Of a stretch of DNA of 16,872 bases, positions 9,049 through 16,872 are shown in pieces. Source of the stretch: Planctomycetota bacterium (GTDB lineage: Bacteria > Planctomycetota > Phycisphaerae > FEN-1346 > JAACEH01); assembly GCA_016935955.1 (NCBI GenBank), contig JAFGPY010000191.1, positions 1 to 16,872 on the forward strand. Direction: 5' to 3'. Numbering within the stretch: position 1 is the first letter of the stretch; each line of letters starts with the position of its first letter. Under the pieces are notes generated by a model that worked only from the letters and a program-made list of their open reading frames with translations, was not told where the DNA came from and did not search any database. Position numbers and translations under genes: made by a program.

Positions 9049-12000
9049 CCACTGCTCATTCTGCAACTCCGCTTCGACCTCCACAATCGTCTCCTTCACG
9101 AGGGTAGCCGCAGCCCTGATTTGCGCGAAGGAGGCCTTTGTCTTCACCGTGTGGGGATTGTACCGTACCGTAGGATGCGCACTCTGGACGGTAATGGCGT
9201 CGCACGATCCCACAACGTCGCTTGGGCGGACCTCGTATACGAGGGTTTCCGAAGCTGCGGAGTTGTCGTACTCCCACTGCACGTAATCGTACTGGACATG
9301 GCCGCGCACACCCGCACCGGGATCACCCCATCGTAGACCCACATTGGAGCCCGATTGCCCTTCTTCGATGGTAACGACCGAGCCGTCTATGGAGATTGTT
9401 GCATTGGAGTCGGTGGCGAGCTTCTCGAAGTGAAATGCGTGAAAGACCCCGGTAAGCAACGACGCGGGCAACAAGGTCTCTGTACGCACCCCCCCGGGAT
9501 ACGTGACTAGCCTGTCTGCCAGAACGCCGATTTCCCAGTACTCCGTATCGTCCCCCACAATGACTGTCCATGCTCCGTCGTTCCCGGCTGGATCGTCTGC
9601 AACCAGGCGGAAACGAATCTCGACCGTCGTATCTTGGGCCAGGTTCCAGTACTCAGCATCGGTCAATTCGACGAAGTACTGGCCGTCCACGCCTGTGGAG
9701 TCCACCGACAAGACGTCATCGGACACCGAAACACGCTCCGCGGGCAAATCGTCCGCAACGGCCCAGGGAATGGGATTGACGTAAGCCTCCGCATCATCCG
9801 GCAACGCAGAGGCACCGTACCAGTAGCTTCCAATCGGCTTAAGATACATTTCCAACGGAGCATCGGCCAACAACAGCTCGGCGTCGTCCGGTTCAAGTAC
9901 CACGAAGGAGTTGAACGATTCGTAGTGCGTGTCAATTCGCGTCAGAGGCACACTGGTCCCGTCCACCAGACATTCGGTGAAGCCTAACCGTGGATCGTAG
10001 ACTTTGATGGTGTAAGTCTGGAAGGCGTCTGGGCCGTATCCACAGTGATCGTCCGTAATACCTTCCGGCAAGCCGGTAGCGATGAATTCAAACGCATCAA
10101 AGGGTGCGGCAACCGTTTCGGATTCTGCAGATACTTCAATTCGTGTTGTCGTGATTCGGATTTGGTCTTCCATATACGTGGAACTCGATGAGTTCCCGGT
10201 CGGGCAGAGGCGCACAAGAACTGTCTGATCAGCTGTGGTCGTGCTGGGGCTGATTGCCTCCACATAGAGTCTATTTGTCCCCACAGCCAACCCCAAATCA
10301 GCCGCGGTATAGACCCCGGAGGCGACATAGTCACCGGCAGGATGCGCCAATGCGGACTGCGGATTCCGCGGCTGGAAAGCGTCCTTTTTCCAGATTCGCA
10401 GATTGCCGTGCTGTGGGGGGATGAATGGGTCTTCCATGGTCAGCGGATCAGAGTCGCTATAGGAAATCGCAATCGCGATGTCCGCCAAATCGATTCCTCC
10501 CTGGAGCTGTAGTTCCACAGGTACAAACCTAGCGGCCGACGATGAATCGTCCGCAGCCACAGTAGGCCAATAGTCGAAGCCGTCCGCCCAATCCACCAGT
10601 CCGTCGCCATCAGTGTCCTCGTCAGAGACCAGGATTATCTTGCCCGGTGCGGCGTCTTGGCCAGCAATGTCTTCAATCGGGTCGTCGGTTCCCAGCAGAC
10701 TGTTGTCCGGGTCGATGTATCCGTCGTTGTTTGAATCGATGTCCAGGTCGACCCCGAAAGCCGAAATCCCTACGTGATCAGGCACGGGGCGCTGCGGGGC
10801 AAAACCCAGAAGCGCCAATGTGAGCAGCGAGCGACCCGGCTGCAGGCCGGTCACGTAGACCGACTCCACCACGTCCTGATTGCTGCACGGCCAAGTTGCG
10901 CCCGAAGAAAGCTGAGTACCCCCGCTGGATGCGGTCCATACGCTCACCATGCTCTCGTCAAATGTCAACTCCAAGTGACAGCCATTGAGATCGTACCCGT
11001 TGACCTTCAAACGCAATTGGACTTCTGCCCGTGTCTCCCCCTGCAAGGCGATCAGCCGCCCCGGGAGCCTCTCTTCCACCAGATCGTCCGGATCGCCCAG
11101 ATAGGGGTCGATGCTTGCGTCGTTGTTGGAATCGGTGCACAGGTTCAACTCGGGCCAGATCGGCATGATCATGGCCGCGTCGGCACAACCGGCTTGTTCC
11201 GGCTGCTCCTCCTCATTAGGAACCTCCAGTTGTACCGTGAGCGTATCGTAGCTCAGTTGCCCTGCCACCGAGACGTCGATCTGTGCCCACTGCCAGTCAT
11301 GCACCTCTTGGCCGAAACCATCCGGTTGCTGGGTGTCGAGCGTTCCGGTCATGTTGCCTGAGACGCGGTAGGTGTTGTCCTCAATCCCCCAGTCGCCGCC
11401 TTCCCAGGTGACGTACACGTCGGCCTGCAGGCCTTGCATGCCTCCAAATCCCCAGGTGGCCGTCGTGGGGTTAGACCCCGACTGGTTGTAGAAGTGGACC
11501 CGGTAGTCCTCTCCGTACTCAATGCCTTCCGTCCACGTTTCCCACATGGCAGCATTTTCTTCGCTGTACCCCGACTCGTTGTTGTCAATGATCTCCGGGC
11601 TGTCCAGATCGTCCCCGCCGTCGATAGTGTCTTCGCCGTCTTCGCCGTCGAGGACATCACAGCCTGCCTCGCCGTTGATCGTGTCGTCGCCCCCGCCCCC
11701 GTAGAGGTCGTCGTGGCCGGGACCGCCGAAGATGGAGTCGTTGTCGTCACCGCCGTAGATGATGTCGTTGCCGCCGACCGTGTCGGCGCCATCACCGTAG
11801 AGCGTGTCGTCGCCGAGTCCCCCTTCCAGCCAATCGTTGCCGCCACCCCCGTCGAGGAAATCATCTTGGTGTCCGCCGTCAAGCACGTCGTTGCCAGCTC
11901 CGCCGAGGATACTGTCGTTGCCGAGGCCGCCGTCGAGAAAGTCGATGCCGGCGCCGCCGTCGATGGTGTCTTCACCCGGACCGCCCTTGACCGTGTCGCT

Positions 12001-15000
12001 GCCGTCGCCTGCGGTGATCGAGTCGTCGCCCAAGGCGCCATCGATCCAGTCGTCGCCCGTCCCGCCGGCGATCAAGTCACCATCGTCACCGCCGTATAAG
12101 AAGTCGTTCCCGCTGCCACCGTCCATGGTGTTCAGCCCTTCATCGCCATAGATCTTGTCGTGGCCATCGCCACCGCTGAGGTTGTCGTTGTCGTCACCGC
12201 CGTAGACCAGATCGTCACCCAAGTCGCCACTCACGCTGTCCTCTCCGGCGTTTCCGTAAATGGCATCGTCATCATTACCACCACTGAGAGTGTCGTTGTC
12301 GTCACCGCCGTTGATCGTGTCGTTGCCCGTGCCGCCGTCGATATCGTCCTCTCCGGCGTTTCCAAAGATGAAATCGTCATGATCGCCACCACTGAGCGTA
12401 TCACTGTCGTCACCGCCGTAGATGGTGTCGCTACCGGCGCCGCCGTCGATGCTATCCTGGCCGGCCTGGCCGTGAAGAACATCGTCGCCGCTTGCACCGA
12501 GAATTGTGTCGCCACCGCCACCACCGTAGACCGACATTACGAAGTCGATGGCCGAAACCGTCTCGTCGACGGTCACCGTATCACCACCGTCGTGCAGAAA
12601 AACGAGAATCTCAGTGACCTCGCTAAGACCATCCGGAAACGTCTCGAACAGGTTGCCCAGGGAAATCTCAAGATCGTCCTCGCTCGGGGCGATCTCCAGT
12701 TGGTCTGCGTTTTCGGTGCCATAAACGTAGACCTCCTCGCCGGAGATGAAGATGCCGCCACTCGTCTGGTCAAGCTGGCCGTAGTTGCTCGTTTCGTTGG
12801 TTTCGGACAGCTCATCAAAGACATCGAGCACGGCGATGAGGTACTCTTCGCCCTCCGGCGGGCGGGCGCAGAAATCAGCGTCGAACGTCACGCTGTTTCC
12901 TCCGACGTTAAGATCTCCCGAGTCTTCGACCAGGTATGTCATCAGCAGCGTCCCGGGCGTGACGCCATTGACCGAGCTGTAGATCCCGATTGAAAAAGGG
13001 GTAGCGTCTTGTTGGCCGGTTACGTCGTAGTCGACCATTAGTTGCGTGCCCTCAGTGGAGAGCGTGGCCTGTTCGAGGTTGGTCGCTGGCATGACATCGT
13101 AGGAGACTAGGCGGACTGCGTCGGCTAACACGTCTCCCACCATTGCCTCGGTCAGCTCGACGCAGAGCGTTTCGGAGGCGGTAATCTCGTACACACCGAG
13201 GTGCTGCCAGAGATTGTCGCCCACCAGGTAGCCGGTTGGCGGCTCACTCTGATCGATATCATGGACCGCTCCCAGACTCGATCCGCCCGGACTGTCAAGA
13301 ACGGAGAACGGTGCATCTGTTGTGGCACCGGCGTGCTCGGACCAGGTGACGAATACGCCGTAGACGCTGTCTTCGGCGAGGTTGTTGAAAGTCCAGGCGG
13401 CTGTATCCTGCGATTGGGAACACAACACGTGCTGAGTGCCGTTGAAAGCCGCCTCCGTTTCATCGAGAGTCCAGTTTCCGGACAAAGTCAGATCGGCATT
13501 GTCGAGCACCTCTGGATGGTCGAAATCTGACCCGCCCCGCAGCACGTCAATCGCGGGTCCGCCCGCGAGCCAATCAGCGCCGTTCTCGCCTTCAAGTGTA
13601 TCGATGCCGTCACCACCGTAAAGAACGTCATCGCCGTCGCCTCCTTCGAGCAGATCGTCGCCTTCTCCACCGTCAAGCATGTCGGCACCAATTCCGCCCA
13701 CAAGGGCGTCCGTGCCGTCTTGGCCAGAGATGATGTCGTCGCCTTGCTGGCCGTACAGCGTGTCGTCTCCGTCGCCGCCGTGTAAGGCATCGTTTCCGTC
13801 GCCGCCGGTGATGGTGTCGTCCCCGTCGCCGCCGAACGCGACCAGTGGCGTGGCCGCGCCTGCGGAGACCATGGTGATGGAGTCTGCTTCTCCGAGGGTG
13901 CGCACGTGCACGTCGCCGTACGAGGACACCGGGCCCCAGCCGACGCCGTTGAGCTCGACGCCCAGCCCGCCGGCGGCCGAATCGGTCACCGTGACCACGT
14001 CGGCCGCCTCGGTCCCACAAACCAGCACGGTCTGATCCGTGGTCTGGAACACGCCGCCCTCGAAGAGCACCTCGTCCTGCATCACCGTCGCTTCCGTGCC
14101 CGGCTCGATCACGGCAAGCAGGTAGTAGTCGCAATCCAGGTCGGCAAAGGCCGGCGAGATCGCATCCGTCGTATGGAAGCCGGTCTCCAGACCGGTTCCG
14201 CTGGCCGCGTACGACAGCAGCGGGTCGCCGTAGAGCGTTTCCCCATCGAGCGACGCGTACAGGCCGAACTCCAGAGACGTCAGCGGCGTCGTGGGATCGC
14301 AGGCGATCGTGTAGTCCAGCTTCAGTGAGCCGTTGTCCACGTAGAACCGGTCGATCGCCACCGTGCTGGGAGTGGTGATCCCGCTGAGCCAGGAATCGCC
14401 GGGAGAGGGCTGGCCGAACTCCGGATAGGTGGATAGAAGGACCTGCATTTCCATGCCGTTGCACGCATTGTCGCGGTTATAGTCAACGGGCACGTCGATC
14501 CCCACGCCCGACTGCCCAAAGAGGTTCCAGGCGAAGATCGCCTGGATTTCGCCGCCATTGACCGCGTACACGTCGCCTGGCAAGCCGTCGCTCTCGCCGA
14601 TCTGATTGCCGAAGTAGAAGACGTCGGGATGGGGCAGCCCCGTGTCGGCGGTCGCCAGCACGGTCACCTGCAGCCACTGCTGGTCGATCGCATTGTCGCT
14701 CCAGACGATCGTCACGCGATCGGACCCACCCTCGCCTTCGCCCGGTCGAATCGCAATCTCGGTCGGGGCCGGGGCCGCGGTCCACTGGCTCGGATCGTTG
14801 TCGTTGCCCACTCTAAACTCGAAGTCCTCGCCGCTATCCAGCGTCACGCCGTCCGGCAGATCGGCAATGTCGACCATAATGCCGTTGATGCCCCGGCTGT
14901 AGCTGGTCAGATTGGCAAACGAGGCCGTCTGGCCTGGCAGCAGGGCCGTCTTGCCGAGATCCATGGTCGGAAACGGGCACTCCGTGTCGTAGTAGGGAGA

Positions 15001-16455
15001 CTCGCTTGGAATAGCACCGTCGTCCAGAGCATTGGCTGCCGCGTCATTCCCGTCGAAGCCTGAGTGGTTGTAGAAGATGTGCCGACCCACCACGCCCGCA
15101 CCGCCGCCGCCGAGGACCATCATCGCCATGCCTCCGCCCGAGAGTGTCGGCAGCGACACGGTCGAGCTGTCCGGTACATAGCCGGCAAGGGTCTGCAGGT
15201 CGGTCGGGGCAGGCCATTGGAACACGGTAACGGCGTCGGCGCTAACGAAACCCTTCGCCTTGTCGGATAGCTCGACGACCAGCGTGCCGCTGGTGATCGT
15301 GAAGCGGCCCAGGCTCGCCCACGCCTGCCCCGGGACGGCCGTCCGGTCGGTCGCCTGCTGGTCGACCTTGACCGTGGTCTCCGTCTGCGTGCCGTCGAAC
15401 ACCGTGTACCGGGCGTTGCTGGCACGATCCGCGCCGGGCACGTAGATGGCCATCACCTCGTACTCGCGGTCGGGCCTGAGACCCTCGAACGTCCAGCTGG
15501 CCACGTTGGAACCATCGCCGGCCGGGTGAAGGCGGGACGTGCCGCGATGCGGAGTTCCGTCGGTCGTGGTCGTCCACCCGCTGCCCGTTTCCGCATAGCC
15601 GGGGCCGCCGTCGTCAACCACCTCGATCTTGTCGTACACACCGTCGATCACGTCGATCGCGGGGCCACCAGGGAGTGTGTTGCTGCCCGCGCCCCCGGCC
15701 AGCACATCGGCACCGCTGCCGCCGTCCAGCACGTCATCGCCGGCTCCCCCGGTCAAAGAGTCGGCGCCGTCACCTCCGAAGGCGACCAAAGGCGTTGTGG
15801 CCGAACTAACGGAGGTCAGGGAGACCCGGTCATTGCCGCCGTGCGTGTAGACATGGATTGAAGCGCAAGAGGGCACCAATTGGACCTGCTGCGGGCGCGG
15901 GCCCCACCAGATCTCCAGGCCGTCGGTGCGGTCGATCAGATCGTAGATGTCGTTTGCCTTGTCGCTGCCGTGCACGATCAGGGAGCCATGGGCCGCCTCG
16001 AAGATCCCCTGCTGCAGCACAGCATTGTTGTTGGCCTCCTGGCTCTCTGAGATCTCTCCACTGTCGTCGACATGCGCCAAAAGGAAATGGTCGCTCTGCG
16101 GGGAGGTGAAATCGGCCGCAAATGAGACCTTGTGGGACCCGACGGTGAGGTCGGCCGCGTCTGCCACGCGATGGGTCATCAGTAGCGTGTCGGCTGACAC
16201 CTGATCTGTGGATGTGTACACGCCGATATCGAAGGCCGGAGTGTTCTGGTCGGTGACCTCGTATTGCACGACCAGATTGTTCCCGGATGTGGCAAACGAC
16301 AAGGGGCGGACGTCAATGGAGAGAAGCTGGCGTTGCTCCAGCGCCTCTAACAACAGGGCGCGACCGCGCAGCCGGTCGTGATAGCTGCGGACCCCTTTAC
16401 GAGCGAAACCAAACCGTGTCAGTCTGTCTTTCCAAGAAGAAGGTCGATCGGGCAT
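8338..16455 (-). CDS. Giant LEPR-XLL / RTX repeat protein with C-terminal PD-(D/E)XK nuclease-like domain
   Basis: 2705 residues from ATG 16455 (GGAG eight bases upstream) to TAG 8338-8340. Order of parts: Arg-rich N-terminus with LEPR-XLL-type export motif LEALEQRQLLS (36-46); CARDB-like domain (50-145); RTX nonapeptides (226-265); golvesin-like beta-sandwich (about 285-411); a planctomycete module with NHSGFDGNDAAANA plus dockerin-like DYNRDNACNG (about 455-686); second CARDB-like, RTX (875-975) and golvesin-like set (to 1119); third CARDB-like (1130-1222), long RTX block (about 1310-1615) and beta-sandwich (to about 1765); calcium-type DxDxDG linkers (1773-1960, including DEDTDGDGLVDWADG); further beta-rich sequence; a LamG/concanavalin-like domain (about 2230-2400); and a nuclease-like end (2480-2600) with E2483, D2532, E2557-V-K2559 and Q2573/Q2574. 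RTX repeats (GGxGxDxUx) bind calcium and fold outside the cell. I infer a secreted or surface adhesive protein with a nuclease-like tip. Domain names are from pattern recognition only. The frame is intact throughout. Confidence 0.92.
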   Translation of the reverse strand: MPDRPSSWKDRLTRFGFARKGVRSYHDRLRGRALLLEALEQRQLLSIDVRPLSFATSGNNLVVQYEVTDQNTPAFDIGVYTSTDQVSADTLLMTHRVADAADLTVGSHKVSFAADFTSPQSDHFLLAHVDDSGEISESQEANNNAVLQQGIFEAAHGSLIVHGSDKANDIYDLIDRTDGLEIWWGPRPQQVQLVPSCASIHVYTHGGNDRVSLTSVSSATTPLVAFGGDGADSLTGGAGDDVLDGGSGADVLAGGAGSNTLPGGPAIDVIDGVYDKIEVVDDGGPGYAETGSGWTTTTDGTPHRGTSRLHPAGDGSNVASWTFEGLRPDREYEVMAIYVPGADRASNARYTVFDGTQTETTVKVDQQATDRTAVPGQAWASLGRFTITSGTLVVELSDKAKGFVSADAVTVFQWPAPTDLQTLAGYVPDSSTVSLPTLSGGGMAMMVLGGGGAGVVGRHIFYNHSGFDGNDAAANALDDGAIPSESPYYDTECPFPTMDLGKTALLPGQTASFANLTSYSRGINGIMVDIADLPDGVTLDSGEDFEFRVGNDNDPSQWTAAPAPTEIAIRPGEGEGGSDRVTIVWSDNAIDQQWLQVTVLATADTGLPHPDVFYFGNQIGESDGLPGDVYAVNGGEIQAIFAWNLFGQSGVGIDVPVDYNRDNACNGMEMQVLLSTYPEFGQPSPGDSWLSGITTPSTVAIDRFYVDNGSLKLDYTIACDPTTPLTSLEFGLYASLDGETLYGDPLLSYAASGTGLETGFHTTDAISPAFADLDCDYYLLAVIEPGTEATVMQDEVLFEGGVFQTTDQTVLVCGTEAADVVTVTDSAAGGLGVELNGVGWGPVSSYGDVHVRTLGEADSITMVSAGAATPLVAFGGDGDDTITGGDGNDALHGGDGDDTLYGQQGDDIISGQDGTDALVGGIGADMLDGGEGDDLLEGGDGDDVLYGGDGIDTLEGENGADWLAGGPAIDVLRGGSDFDHPEVLDNADLTLSGNWTLDETEAAFNGTQHVLCSQSQDTAAWTFNNLAEDSVYGVFVTWSEHAGATTDAPFSVLDSPGGSSLGAVHDIDQSEPPTGYLVGDNLWQHLGVYEITASETLCVELTEAMVGDVLADAVRLVSYDVMPATNLEQATLSTEGTQLMVDYDVTGQQDATPFSIGIYSSVNGVTPGTLLMTYLVEDSGDLNVGGNSVTFDADFCARPPEGEEYLIAVLDVFDELSETNETSNYGQLDQTSGGIFISGEEVYVYGTENADQLEIAPSEDDLEISLGNLFETFPDGLSEVTEILVFLHDGGDTVTVDETVSAIDFVMSVYGGGGGDTILGASGDDVLHGQAGQDSIDGGAGSDTIYGGDDSDTLSGGDHDDFIFGNAGEDDIDGGTGNDTINGGDDNDTLSGGNDDDAIYGNAGEDSVSGDLGDDLVYGGDDNDNLSGGDGHDKIYGDEGLNTMDGGSGNDFLYGGDDGDLIAGGTGDDWIDGALGDDSITAGDGSDTVKGGPGEDTIDGGAGIDFLDGGLGNDSILGGAGNDVLDGGHQDDFLDGGGGNDWLEGGLGDDTLYGDGADTVGGNDIIYGGDDNDSIFGGPGHDDLYGGGGDDTINGEAGCDVLDGEDGEDTIDGGDDLDSPEIIDNNESGYSEENAAMWETWTEGIEYGEDYRVHFYNQSGSNPTTATWGFGGMQGLQADVYVTWEGGDWGIEDNTYRVSGNMTGTLDTQQPDGFGQEVHDWQWAQIDVSVAGQLSYDTLTVQLEVPNEEEQPEQAGCADAAMIMPIWPELNLCTDSNNDASIDPYLGDPDDLVEERLPGRLIALQGETRAEVQLRLKVNGYDLNGCHLELTFDESMVSVWTASSGGTQLSSGATWPCSNQDVVESVYVTGLQPGRSLLTLALLGFAPQRPVPDHVGISAFGVDLDIDSNNDGYIDPDNSLLGTDDPIEDIAGQDAAPGKIILVSDEDTDGDGLVDWADGFDYWPTVAADDSSSAARFVPVELQLQGGIDLADIAIAISYSDSDPLTMEDPFIPPQHGNLRIWKKDAFQPRNPQSALAHPAGDYVASGVYTAADLGLAVGTNRLYVEAISPSTTTADQTVLVRLCPTGNSSSSTYMEDQIRITTTRIEVSAESETVAAPFDAFEFIATGLPEGITDDHCGYGPDAFQTYTIKVYDPRLGFTECLVDGTSVPLTRIDTHYESFNSFVVLEPDDAELLLADAPLEMYLKPIGSYWYGASALPDDAEAYVNPIPWAVADDLPAERVSVSDDVLSVDSTGVDGQYFVELTDAEYWNLAQDTTVEIRFRLVADDPAGNDGAWTVIVGDDTEYWEIGVLADRLVTYPGGVRTETLLPASLLTGVFHAFHFEKLATDSNATISIDGSVVTIEEGQSGSNVGLRWGDPGAGVRGHVQYDYVQWEYDNSAASETLVYEVRPSDVVGSCDAITVQSAHPTVRYNPHTVKTKASFAQIRAAATLVKETIVEVEAELQNEQWTPAAGSDVFAYGNELHRRVANKLEEYEISGGGMFRAGVGVKFSDKTITRFNATNGNQHFLATDLVWFEHGYKPRVGDALDPSRCMAFEVKTSAGKNPFSAISLQQRGRYHRVFGRGRTWAAMSKYGLHGGVMEINARWNRRMKLFGLIGLASSAYAVLTLDDGRLHAMDDQLENDIKRLRRTRNNPEANFQARVELMETIVQYLDVCTGGQSNEIMGIARRAQFYRALGETFGTNE
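11611..12528 (-). repeat. RTX calcium-binding nonapeptide block 3 (about 33 repeats)
   Basis: About 33 consecutive nine-residue units of the GGxGxDxUx type, such as GAGNDVLDG, GLGDDTLYG and GTGNDTING. Each aspartate-containing turn is expected to bind calcium in a parallel beta-roll. One unit is interrupted by a five-residue insertion (DGADTVGGNDIIYG, near 11750-11800). The DNA is a degenerate 27-base tandem repeat. Confidence 0.95.
12004..12435 (-). repeat. 108-base higher-order tandem repeat inside the RTX block
   Basis: Four consecutive 36-residue super-units (four nonapeptides each) start at 12435, 12327, 12219 and 12111. All begin with a GxDxxxGGD-type unit followed by a DxDxLxGG-type unit; the first two share FGNAGED or YGNAGED. 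At DNA level CTCTCCGGCGTTTCC (plus strand) occurs at 12241 and again exactly 108 bases on at 12349. This points to expansion by duplication of four-repeat blocks. Confidence 0.8.
13531..13834 (-). repeat. RTX calcium-binding nonapeptide block 2 (about 11 repeats)
   Basis: About 11 nine-residue RTX units, such as GGDGDDTLYG and GGEGDDLLEG, in the second cassette of the giant protein. They end in GGPAIDVLRGG, which matches GGPAIDVIDG at the end of block 1, so the whole cassette boundary is conserved. Confidence 0.93.
15661..15780 (-). repeat. RTX calcium-binding nonapeptide block 1 (4-5 repeats)
   Basis: Four to five RTX units (GGDGADSLTGG, GAGDDVLDGG, GSGADVLAGG) in the first cassette. The lead-in TTPLVAFGGDGADS is nearly identical to TPLVAFGGDGDDT before block 2, which shows that the cassettes are duplicates. 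Confidence 0.9.
16322..16363 (-). other. LEPR-XLL-type N-terminal export motif
   Basis: Residues about 32-45 (RALLLEALEQRQLLS) follow an Arg-rich N-terminus and precede the first extracellular domain. The motif matches the LEPR-XLL pattern found near the N-terminus of many large planctomycete secreted proteins. It supports both the gene start and the lineage. Confidence 0.7.
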
Positions 16456-16463
16456 GGTGACAT

Positions 16464-16467
16464 CTCC
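16464..16467 (-). promoter_or_regulatory. Ribosome-binding site of the RTX gene
   Basis: GGAG on the minus strand, eight bases before ATG 16455. It supports the chosen start, which also places the LEPR-XLL motif about 35 residues in. Confidence 0.5.
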
Positions 16468-16620
16468 GTGAGAATCATCGGTGCAGACCGGTTCGCAAGG
16501 CAGCTGTTACTGCAGAGTCGCCAACGGTGGGCGATACGAGGGGCCAGGGCATTGAGGCGAGAAAAGACTAGGCCGAGACAGTGGCCTGGTTGCATTGCCG
16601 AGCGGCGGTGCTGGAGTAGT

Positions 16621-16635
16621 ATACGCATAGCGTAT
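16621..16635. promoter_or_regulatory. Perfect inverted repeat, possible operator
   Basis: ATACGC-ATA-GCGTAT: six-base arms and a three-base centre. It lies about 55-70 bases downstream of the promoter candidate, inside the predicted leader of the RTX mRNA, and could bind a dimeric repressor. No regulator gene is present in the window. Confidence 0.3.
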
Positions 16636-16689
16636 TTGTGACTGCCCCTCTTGGAAAAAGACATAATGTGCAATTAAGACATCTGTGCT

Positions 16690-16717
16690 AATGTATCAAG
16701 CGATTGAGGCCTGTCAA
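16690..16717 (-). promoter_or_regulatory. Sigma70-like promoter candidate for the RTX gene
   Basis: On the minus strand a perfect TTGACA (16717-16712) is followed after 16 bases by TACATT (16695-16690), directly preceded by TGA as in an extended -10 element. Transcription would start near 16683 and give a leader of about 228 bases. The surrounding sequence is AT-rich. Planctomycete promoters are not well defined, so this rests on the general bacterial consensus. Confidence 0.4.
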
Positions 16718-16800
16718 TCCGAAAAATTGCCATTTACTCCAAAATTTCACGAACCTAGTGCTCTGTCACGACTAAGAAATGGGGGTGAGTACCGAGGATA

Positions 16801-16867
16801 GTAACCCGAAGCGTGAGCGAGGGATGCGGCGGATTCCGCGTTCTTCCTCGCTTACGCTTCGGGTTGC
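16801..16867. repeat. Long intergenic hairpin (REP-like or terminator-like repeat)
   Basis: Arms at 16803-16822 and 16846-16865 are 20 bases long and complementary at 19 of 20 positions; the odd position is a G-T pair, so an RNA stem would be unbroken. The 23-base loop contains a nested GCGG/CCGC stem. The arm AACCCGAAGCG...GCGAGG is a sequence I recall as widespread between genes in Pirellulales-type planctomycetes. There is no T-run on either side within the window, so a simple intrinsic terminator is not shown; it may end the gene to the right or be a dispersed repeat. Confidence 0.7.
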
Positions 16868-16872
16868 GATGC

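Larger units (their letters stand above)
16456..16872. other. Intergenic region upstream of the RTX gene
   Basis: This 417-base stretch has no credible gene; short frames across it have no family resemblance. It is more AT-rich than the genes, especially at 16640-16760. It holds a ribosome-binding site, an inverted repeat, a promoter candidate and a long hairpin repeat, each listed separately. Bases 16718-16800 hold nothing else I can name, apart from a phrase (AGTGCTCTGTCACGACTAAG) that resembles intergenic text I associate from memory with planctomycete genomes. Confidence 0.7.

Noticed and set aside
11611..12528. Regular short repeats that could be taken for a CRISPR array
   Set aside because: The 27-base periodicity has no unique spacers and encodes in-frame RTX nonapeptides.
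11434..12993. Plus-strand frames opposite the RTX block (221 and 277 codons)
   Set aside because: Val/Ala repeats here are the antisense of the Gly/Asp nonapeptides; no start signal or domain.
13673..14464. Minus-strand frame of 263 codons inside the RTX gene
   Set aside because: Arg-rich shadow of the RTX frame, which is intact here.
16378..16673. Short frames on both strands across the RTX start and upstream region
   Set aside because: Low-complexity or basic translations with no conserved pattern; they conflict with the better supported RTX start and promoter candidate.

Overview
The window looks like a piece of a planctomycete chromosome (Pirellulales-like lineage suggested, not proven). 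The clues are an N-terminal LEPR-XLL-type motif (LEALEQRQLLS) on a giant surface-type protein, beta-sandwich modules and a dockerin-like module of the kind that recur in planctomycete proteins, an exported leucine-rich-repeat protein with TDAGL-type repeats, and a long intergenic hairpin of the form AACCCGAAGCG...CGCTTCGGGTT that I recall as common in such genomes. All credible genes are on the minus strand, so the window reads from right to left.

Layout, in the direction of transcription. (1) 16872-16456 is the only sizeable non-coding stretch. It holds the long hairpin repeat (16801-16867), a sigma70-like promoter candidate (16717-16690) and a small perfect inverted repeat (16621-16635). 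(2) 16455-8338 encodes a 2705-residue modular protein. It has three successive cassettes of CARDB-like domain, RTX calcium-binding nonapeptides and golvesin-like beta-sandwich. These are followed by calcium-binding linkers, a concanavalin/LamG-like domain and a C-terminal region with the motif order of a PD-(D/E)XK nuclease (E2483, D2532, E2557-V-K2559, Q2573/Q2574). (3) 8250-6376, 87 bases downstream, encodes a 624-residue exported LRR protein. (4) 6375-1 is a frame open to the window edge (2125 codons). It starts directly after the LRR stop codon and in the same frame. It begins in the middle of an Ig-like domain, continues with two complete Ig-like repeats and then about 1820 residues of alanine-rich, mostly helical sequence. 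It has no plausible start or signal peptide and looks like the 3' part of a giant gene whose 5' end is lost.

The most interesting reading is that the 2705-residue protein is an undescribed polymorphic-toxin-like or effector protein: a long calcium-dependent adhesive stalk carrying a nuclease-like tip. The adjacent LRR protein is then a possible partner, though its signal peptide argues against a simple cytoplasmic immunity role. GC content steps from about 68% in the alanine-rich region to about 58-60% in the LRR gene (sample lines counted by hand), and within the RTX gene it falls from about 65% toward the N-terminus to about 52-57% in the nuclease-like end. Both the junction at 6376 and the C-terminal tip could therefore have a separate history. 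A misassembly at 6376 must also be considered.
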